In this document: positions 60,139 to 64,000 of the stretch, piece after piece
Layout of the letters: each line of letters begins with the position of its first letter
Position numbering within the stretch: the stretch's first letter is position 1
Source of the DNA: Kuafuiihalomonas sp964473255
GTDB lineage: Bacteria > Myxococcota > Kuafuiibacteriia > Kuafuiibacteriales > Kuafuiibacteriaceae
Direction: 5' to 3'
Length of the DNA stretch: 64,000 nt
Assembly (NCBI GenBank): GCA_964473255.1
Contig: CAYYOT010000019.1
Coordinates: 1 to 64,000 of the forward strand
Translations under genes and position numbers: made by a program
The notes under the pieces: generated by a model
Seen by the model: only the letters and a program-made list of their open reading frames with translations
Database searches by the model: none
Told to the model about the DNA's origin: nothing

Positions 60139-61920
60139 TCAGGGCGCGAAGACGATATAGCCGAGCCCCAGACCCAGCCCCACGAGCAGCGCCGCCCAGA
60201 GGACGGCCGCGGCCGGAGACAGGCGCAGTCCGGACGGCGGCATGCGGAAATCGAGGTCGGACGGGGGCGGATCCGCCGACGTCGTCGGCGTCATGGCCGG
60301 CGCGGCGATCGACGAAGGGGAGACGACCGGTGCACGTGCGCCGTGCGGCGGTGCGCGGTCCCACGCTTCGTCGGTCGTCGCGCGCTCCGGATCCTGGTTG
60401 GTCGGCGGCGGAGGCGCGGGCGTCTTGGCCGCGAAATCGACCTCCTCGGGCGTGAGCGCGAACTCCAGCGCGGGCCGAGGCGTGTTGGACTCTTCCAGAT
60501 CGAGCGAGGGCGCGCGTAGGATCGGACGTTCGGGCATCGACGGCGAGAGAACCGCATCGGCGCCGTACGCCATCTGCGGTACGTCCAGCGGCGAAGCCTC
60601 GTCGTCGTCGGCCGAAAGAGGGCGCGGGCGCAGCTCATCCCCCACCGAACGGGCATCGGGGACGATCACCTCATCGGAACGCGTATCCAGGGCGGGACCG
60701 AAACGCTGAGCGAACTCGGCGGGCATCTGACCCTCGGTGGCTTCGTCGGCGGAGATGAGGCTCAGCAGGTCATCGGTCGGCACGTTCATCGCGGTGCTCT
60801 CGTCCCAAGAGGCGAAGGACCGCGGGTCCAGGTCCTGGCTCAGCTGCGGTTGAAGCCCCAGCGGGTCGGGGTTCTGGAGCCGCCGGTCCACCCGCGGAAG
60901 ATGGCGACCGTCGAGAGTCTGAGCCCCGAGTAGCTCGGCGAGCGAACCCAGGTCCTGCCGTCCGGCCATCGCCGCCCGCAGGGCCAGCGCGCAGCGGCCG
61001 ATCTGCTCTCCGTAGATCGCCGCCAGCTCCTTCGAGATCGCCTGATCGTCGATGCGAGCACCGGCCTCGTCGATCAGCTGCCGAATGGCCGACGCCATCT
61101 CCGCCGCTGACGCAAACCGCTTCTTGGGCGAACGCTCGAGTGCGGTCGAAACGATCGGGTCGACGACGGCCGTCAAGCCGTCGACGACCTTGCTCGGCGC
61201 CGCAATCGCTTGGCTGCGCACCGCGGCCAGCACCTCCATCGGGGTCGACCCCTTGAAGAGATCCTGACCCGTCAAAGCCTCCCACAAGACGATCCCCACG
61301 CCGAAGATATCGCTGCGGCGGTCCACGGTACCGCCGAGCGCCTGTTCCGGAGACATGTAGGAGAACTTGCCCTTGACGATCCCGGCCTGCGTCTCCCAAC
61401 CCCGCCCCGTCGCTTTGGCGATCCCGAAATCGGTCAGCTTCGGGACTCCGTTGAATCCGATCAGGATGTTTTGCGGCGTTACGTCGCGGTGGACGATGCC
61501 CAGCGACCGACCGTCGTCTTCGCACCGGTGCGCGTAGTCGAGCGCATCGCAGACGCTCGCCGTGATGCTGAGCAGGGCACCCACGGACAGCGGGCGTCGT
61601 GCTCGAGCCGACGCCCGGAGCGCCTGCGACAGGCTCGCGCCGAAAACGTACTCCATCGCCAAGCAGTGGACCCCGTCGACCTGGCCGAAGCCGGCGATGG
61701 CCACGATGTTCCGATGCCGGAGCTTGGCCGCGATCCGCGCCTCCGCGAAGAACATGCGGAGGAACTCCTTGTTATCCGCGAGCGAGGGCTGCAGCACCTT
61801 CAAGGCAAGCAGCCGCCCGGGATGCCGAGCTTGGCGGTCGCGGACCAAGAAGACGTTGGCCGCTCCGCCAGCGGCCAAACGGACCAGCAGGTCGTAATGG
61901 CCCAGTCGGGCGGCTCGCAA
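60139..61920 (-). CDS. Serine/threonine protein kinase (kinase 4) with C-terminal membrane anchor
   Basis: A 593-residue kinase. Gly loop AAGGAAN near 16-22, ATP Lys K41 (ALK), catalytic loop HRDVTPQN (144-151) and DFG 164-166; APE-equivalent SPEQ. All catalytic residues are intact. A long Asp/Pro-rich linker (~300-560) leads to one C-terminal transmembrane helix (AAAVLWAALLVGLGLGLGYIVF). The topology is the same as kinase 2: cytoplasmic kinase, tail-anchored, no periplasmic sensor. The start is TTG 61920, giving LRAARLGHYDLLVRL; no better ATG or GTG is present. Confidence 0.87.
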   Translation of the reverse strand: MRAARLGHYDLLVRLAAGGAANVFLVRDRQARHPGRLLALKVLQPSLADNKEFLRMFFAEARIAAKLRHRNIVAIAGFGQVDGVHCLAMEYVFGASLSQALRASARARRPLSVGALLSITASVCDALDYAHRCEDDGRSLGIVHRDVTPQNILIGFNGVPKLTDFGIAKATGRGWETQAGIVKGKFSYMSPEQALGGTVDRRSDIFGVGIVLWEALTGQDLFKGSTPMEVLAAVRSQAIAAPSKVVDGLTAVVDPIVSTALERSPKKRFASAAEMASAIRQLIDEAGARIDDQAISKELAAIYGEQIGRCALALRAAMAGRQDLGSLAELLGAQTLDGRHLPRVDRRLQNPDPLGLQPQLSQDLDPRSFASWDESTAMNVPTDDLLSLISADEATEGQMPAEFAQRFGPALDTRSDEVIVPDARSVGDELRPRPLSADDDEASPLDVPQMAYGADAVLSPSMPERPILRAPSLDLEESNTPRPALEFALTPEEVDFAAKTPAPPPPTNQDPERATTDEAWDRAPPHGARAPVVSPSSIAAPAMTPTTSADPPPSDLDFRMPPSGLRLSPAAAVLWAALLVGLGLGLGYIVFAP

Positions 61921-61949
61921 GACGGTATGACGTTAGCACACGTCCGCAG

Positions 61950-62693
61950 TCACGCGCTCCGCCTCGAGGGCGACGAATCACGGGTTCGTCCCCGGACGCG
62001 CCCGCCGACGGCGACCCACGATCCCAGGGCGACCGAAGCGAAGGCGACGATGGCGCACAGGCCGCCCCAAAACCAATAGGGCAGCAAGAGGGCGTCGGCG
62101 ATCTGCGCCGCGTCCGATGGCCGGACCACGCCGCCGACCACCGCTTCGTTCGCAAACATGTAGTCGACGTCCCGAAACACGGAGAGCGCCATCTGCACGG
62201 CCAGGACCCGGGAGGTCCACGCGCTCCAGGAGGGACGAAACCGAACGACCACAATCAGGACCGCGCTCGCGGCGGCGATGAAGCCGAATCCGAAGGGATT
62301 GCGAACCACCAAGACGAGACTCCCCAGGCCCACGAGCGCGGCCAGCAAGAGAAGCCACCGAGCGCCGCGCTCCACCCGTGTGGCCGCAAGCCACACTCCA
62401 CCCACGAGCGACGGCCCGACCAGGCCCCCGGCCGCCACCAGCGCTCGGTTCAGTGCGCTGGGGGCGGTGCGGGTGAGCGCGGAGCCGGACCCGTCCGGGA
62501 AGAGCAGAAGACGCTCGAAGTTCCCTCCGACGACGACGGCGGTGAGTCCATGGCCCATCTCGTGAGCGTAGGTCGCCAGCAGGGTGAACGGGTAAAGCGC
62601 CATGCGCCCCCACTCGAACTGCCAGAGGACGACCGTGGCCAGGGCGACCGCGAGCACGGCGGCGCGGGAAGAGCGTCTCGGGTCGCTGACCAT
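61950..62693 (-). CDS. Membrane M50-family peptidase-like protein
   Basis: A 247-residue integral membrane protein with about six helices. The zinc site HEMGH is at 44-48, embedded in the hydrophobic segment YPFTLLATYAHEMGHGLTAVVVGG, as in the M50B-like family (PF13398 type). A third ligand, probably an Asp in a C-terminal helix, is not obvious. ATG 62693 shares bases with the divergent sigma-factor ATG. It may be a site-2-protease-like enzyme; pairing with the neighbouring ECF sigma factor suggests, but does not prove, a role in releasing it. Confidence 0.75.
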   Translation of the reverse strand: MVSDPRRSSRAAVLAVALATVVLWQFEWGRMALYPFTLLATYAHEMGHGLTAVVVGGNFERLLLFPDGSGSALTRTAPSALNRALVAAGGLVGPSLVGGVWLAATRVERGARWLLLLAALVGLGSLVLVVRNPFGFGFIAAASAVLIVVVRFRPSWSAWTSRVLAVQMALSVFRDVDYMFANEAVVGGVVRPSDAAQIADALLLPYWFWGGLCAIVAFASVALGSWVAVGGRVRGRTRDSSPSRRSA

Positions 62694-63384
62694 GAGGGAA
62701 GCTATCGACGACCCCGGGACCCGGTCCACCGAGAAGCCCCGGTTGAGCGGATGGCTGGGCCGCTGCAGGGTTGCCCTGCGCGAGGCCCCGAGGCAGACCG
62801 AACATGGCTTGGGCACCGACGATCCAGTCGATCTCGAAGCGCTGATGCTGGCGTACATCGATGGCGACGAGTCGGCTTTCGACGCGCTGTACGGCGCGAT
62901 CGAATCTCCGATCCGTCGAACCCTTCGGCGCTGGCTCCGCGAGCCAGCCCGGGTCGATGATGCTCTTCAGGTGACGCTCATCAAGATCCACACGAACCGC
63001 CATCGCTTCCGGCGCGACGCGGCCGTGCTTCCCTGGGTCGTCACGATCGCGCGCCATGTCGCGGTGGACAGTCTCCGCCGCGATAAGAACCGTCCTCGGT
63101 CCCTGGACGAAGAGCTCCTTCGGGTTCTGCCGGCTCCGGACGCTCCGGAATGGAATGAAGAGGACGAACGCGAAGTCATCGCTGCAGTCCGTGCCGCCGT
63201 CGACGCCCTGCCGGCTTCCGCACGGGACGTCGTCCGGATGCACAAGTTGGAAGGTCGAAGTATGGCCGAGGTCGCCGAAGCTCTCGGCATCAAGGAGGGT
63301 GCGGCCCGGGTTCGTGCCCACCGAGGCTACAAGACGCTGGCTCGGAGGTTATTGGGGTTTCACCAGAGTCGGCTGGAGGACTGA
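62692..63384 (+). CDS. ECF RNA polymerase sigma factor
   Basis: A 230-residue sigma70-family factor. Region 2 (LMLAYIDGDESAFDALYGAIESPI...DDALQVTLIKIHTNRHRF...LPWVVTIARHVAVDSLRR) and region 4 (DALPASARDVVRMHKLEGRSMAEVAEALGIKEGAARVRAHRGYKTL) are both complete. It has an extra ~50 N-terminal residues compared with minimal ECFs, if ATG 62692 is used; the conserved core begins near 62835. No anti-sigma gene is adjacent, but an M50 membrane peptidase is divergent and shares the start region. The target regulon cannot be named. Confidence 0.85.
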   Translation: MREAIDDPGTRSTEKPRLSGWLGRCRVALREAPRQTEHGLGTDDPVDLEALMLAYIDGDESAFDALYGAIESPIRRTLRRWLREPARVDDALQVTLIKIHTNRHRFRRDAAVLPWVVTIARHVAVDSLRRDKNRPRSLDEELLRVLPAPDAPEWNEEDEREVIAAVRAAVDALPASARDVVRMHKLEGRSMAEVAEALGIKEGAARVRAHRGYKTLARRLLGFHQSRLED

Positions 63385-63448
63385 GCCCGCGGCTGGAGGA
63401 CGAAGGTCGCGTTCGTGTGTGGGGTAAATCCGTAAAATCCGGGTCGGG

Positions 63449-63460
63449 GACTTGCAAGTC
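63449..63460. promoter_or_regulatory. Perfect 12-bp palindrome, candidate operator
   Basis: GACTTGCAAGTC is a complete inverted repeat, 76 bases before the PilZ start. It is followed at 63468-63482 by a smaller arm pair GGGA/TCCC around CTTAGAT. It could be a repressor site for the PilZ gene or a weak hairpin in its leader. No known box is matched. Confidence 0.35.
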
Positions 63461-63535
63461 TCGGGGGAGGGACTTAGATTCCCGGGCCTCGCGCTCCCCA
63501 GACACACCCGTGTCACGGAGTTGCCCCAAAAACTC

Positions 63536-63937
63536 ATGAATGTTCAACCCATCCCGACATACGTCGATGCCTCTCCCAAGAAGGTCTCGCTCAAGAAGCG
63601 CTACGTTCGAAAGCCGACCCAGATCCGGGTCGAGGTCGAGCGCGGCCAGCAGGGCCTGGAGGCCCAAAGCCTGAACATCAGCCCCAGCGGTATTTGCCTC
63701 GAGCTCGAAGAGCCCCTCGAAGACGACGAAAAGTGTCGGGTGCTTCTCTACATCCCCCGCGGAAAAGAAGTCGAGATCCTCAAGGTCAGCGCCCGCATGG
63801 TCTGGCAGCGCATGCTCGACGACGGTCGGTGGCGGGTCGGCGCGAGCTTCATGCAGTTCGCCCCCGGTGATGCCAAGCGGATCGTTCAGTGGCTGTTGGC
63901 CCAGCCAGCCAGCGCGCAGCCGACACCGGAAGGCTGA
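63536..63937 (+). CDS. PilZ-domain protein
   Basis: A 133-residue protein, essentially a single PilZ domain: RYVRKPTQIRVEVERG and SLNISPSGICLELEE, then RMVWQRMLDDGRWRVGASFMQF. The R-x3-R and (D/N)xSxxG elements that bind c-di-GMP are only partly visible (Arg-rich RYVRK; NISPSG), so binding is likely but not certain. ATG 63536. It is encoded 151 bases behind the ECF sigma gene, beyond a palindrome. It may act as a c-di-GMP effector in motility or surface attachment. Confidence 0.8.
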   Translation: MNVQPIPTYVDASPKKVSLKKRYVRKPTQIRVEVERGQQGLEAQSLNISPSGICLELEEPLEDDEKCRVLLYIPRGKEVEILKVSARMVWQRMLDDGRWRVGASFMQFAPGDAKRIVQWLLAQPASAQPTPEG

Positions 63938-63938
63938 C

Positions 63939-64000
63939 TCAATCCGACGGACGTCCGAACAGCGCGCGCGCTTGCTCGGACAATCGCTCGACCATCGAAC
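63939..64000 (-). CDS. C-terminal end of an unidentified gene, truncated by window edge
   Basis: The minus strand reads MVERLSEQARALFGRPSD then stop at 63939-63941. Only 20 codons are visible and the gene continues beyond the right edge. The two-base spacing after the PilZ stop and amphipathic composition make a real 3' end plausible, but no family can be assigned. Confidence 0.3.
   Translation of the reverse strand, partial: SMVERLSEQARALFGRPSD

Noticed and set aside
1..64000. CRISPR arrays, insertion sequences, prophage or rRNA
   Set aside because: No regularly spaced 25-40-bp repeats with unique spacers, transposase motifs, phage structural genes or rRNA sequences were seen.

Overview
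This is a GC-rich chromosomal segment with almost no non-coding space. It most likely comes from a myxobacterium-like member of the Myxococcota. The assignment rests on gene content: four Hanks-type Ser/Thr kinase genes (one a pseudokinase with PEGA domains), a giant sigma-54 activator with AAA and TPR modules, lipoproteins with Asp/Ala-rich linkers and TSP3 repeats, a PilZ protein, and an ECF sigma factor. GTG, TTG and probably CTG starts are common. I see no rRNA, prophage, transposase or CRISPR array. The layout is that of a core chromosome with scattered accessory modules.

Left part (1-13 kb): the end of murA; a lipoprotein/methyltransferase pair; kinase 1; the hflX - YkgJ/FliB-like - unknown membrane protein operon (minus strand); kinase 2; a very large scaffold protein with a pseudo-receiver; and def-fmt. 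A 13-bp x5 tandem repeat lies between the scaffold gene and def. fmt has no AUG, GUG or UUG codon that could give a complete protein.

Middle-left (13-27 kb): a 1327-residue sigma-54 activator, preceded by a -24/-12-like site and translationally coupled to a lipoprotein with six VDPDGEPV repeats; a repeat-rich 600-bp gap; a Cys-rich lipoprotein with a PDA-repeat stalk; DUF423; an SGNH lipoprotein; mtgA; a TonB-like N-terminal protein; a two-gene membrane (HTTM-like) pair; mtnD-mtnB of methionine salvage; and tRNA-Phe.

Middle-right (27-44 kb): an outer-membrane barrel, the PEGA pseudokinase, an NhaC antiporter with an NrsF-like membrane protein, an agmatinase-family enzyme, mogA, an alpha/beta-hydrolase lipoprotein, sppA, orn, a DUF4398-OmpA/TSP3 lipoprotein pair, a DUF1460 protein, an MFS transporter, a Ca/Na exchanger and a GST.

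Right part (44-64 kb): a compact arsenosugar-type operon (double-domain CMD protein, ArsS radical SAM, ArsM methyltransferase); an ABC-F ATPase; a carotenoid oxygenase divergent from a GH13_18 sugar phosphorylase-HAD phosphatase pair; a zinc-ribbon protein; hrpB-WYL regulator; an ACE-like M2 peptidase lipoprotein; kinase 4; a membrane M50 peptidase whose start codon overlaps that of a divergent ECF sigma factor; and a PilZ protein behind a perfect 12-bp palindrome. Several convergent neighbours overlap at their 3' ends, which underlines how compact the segment is.
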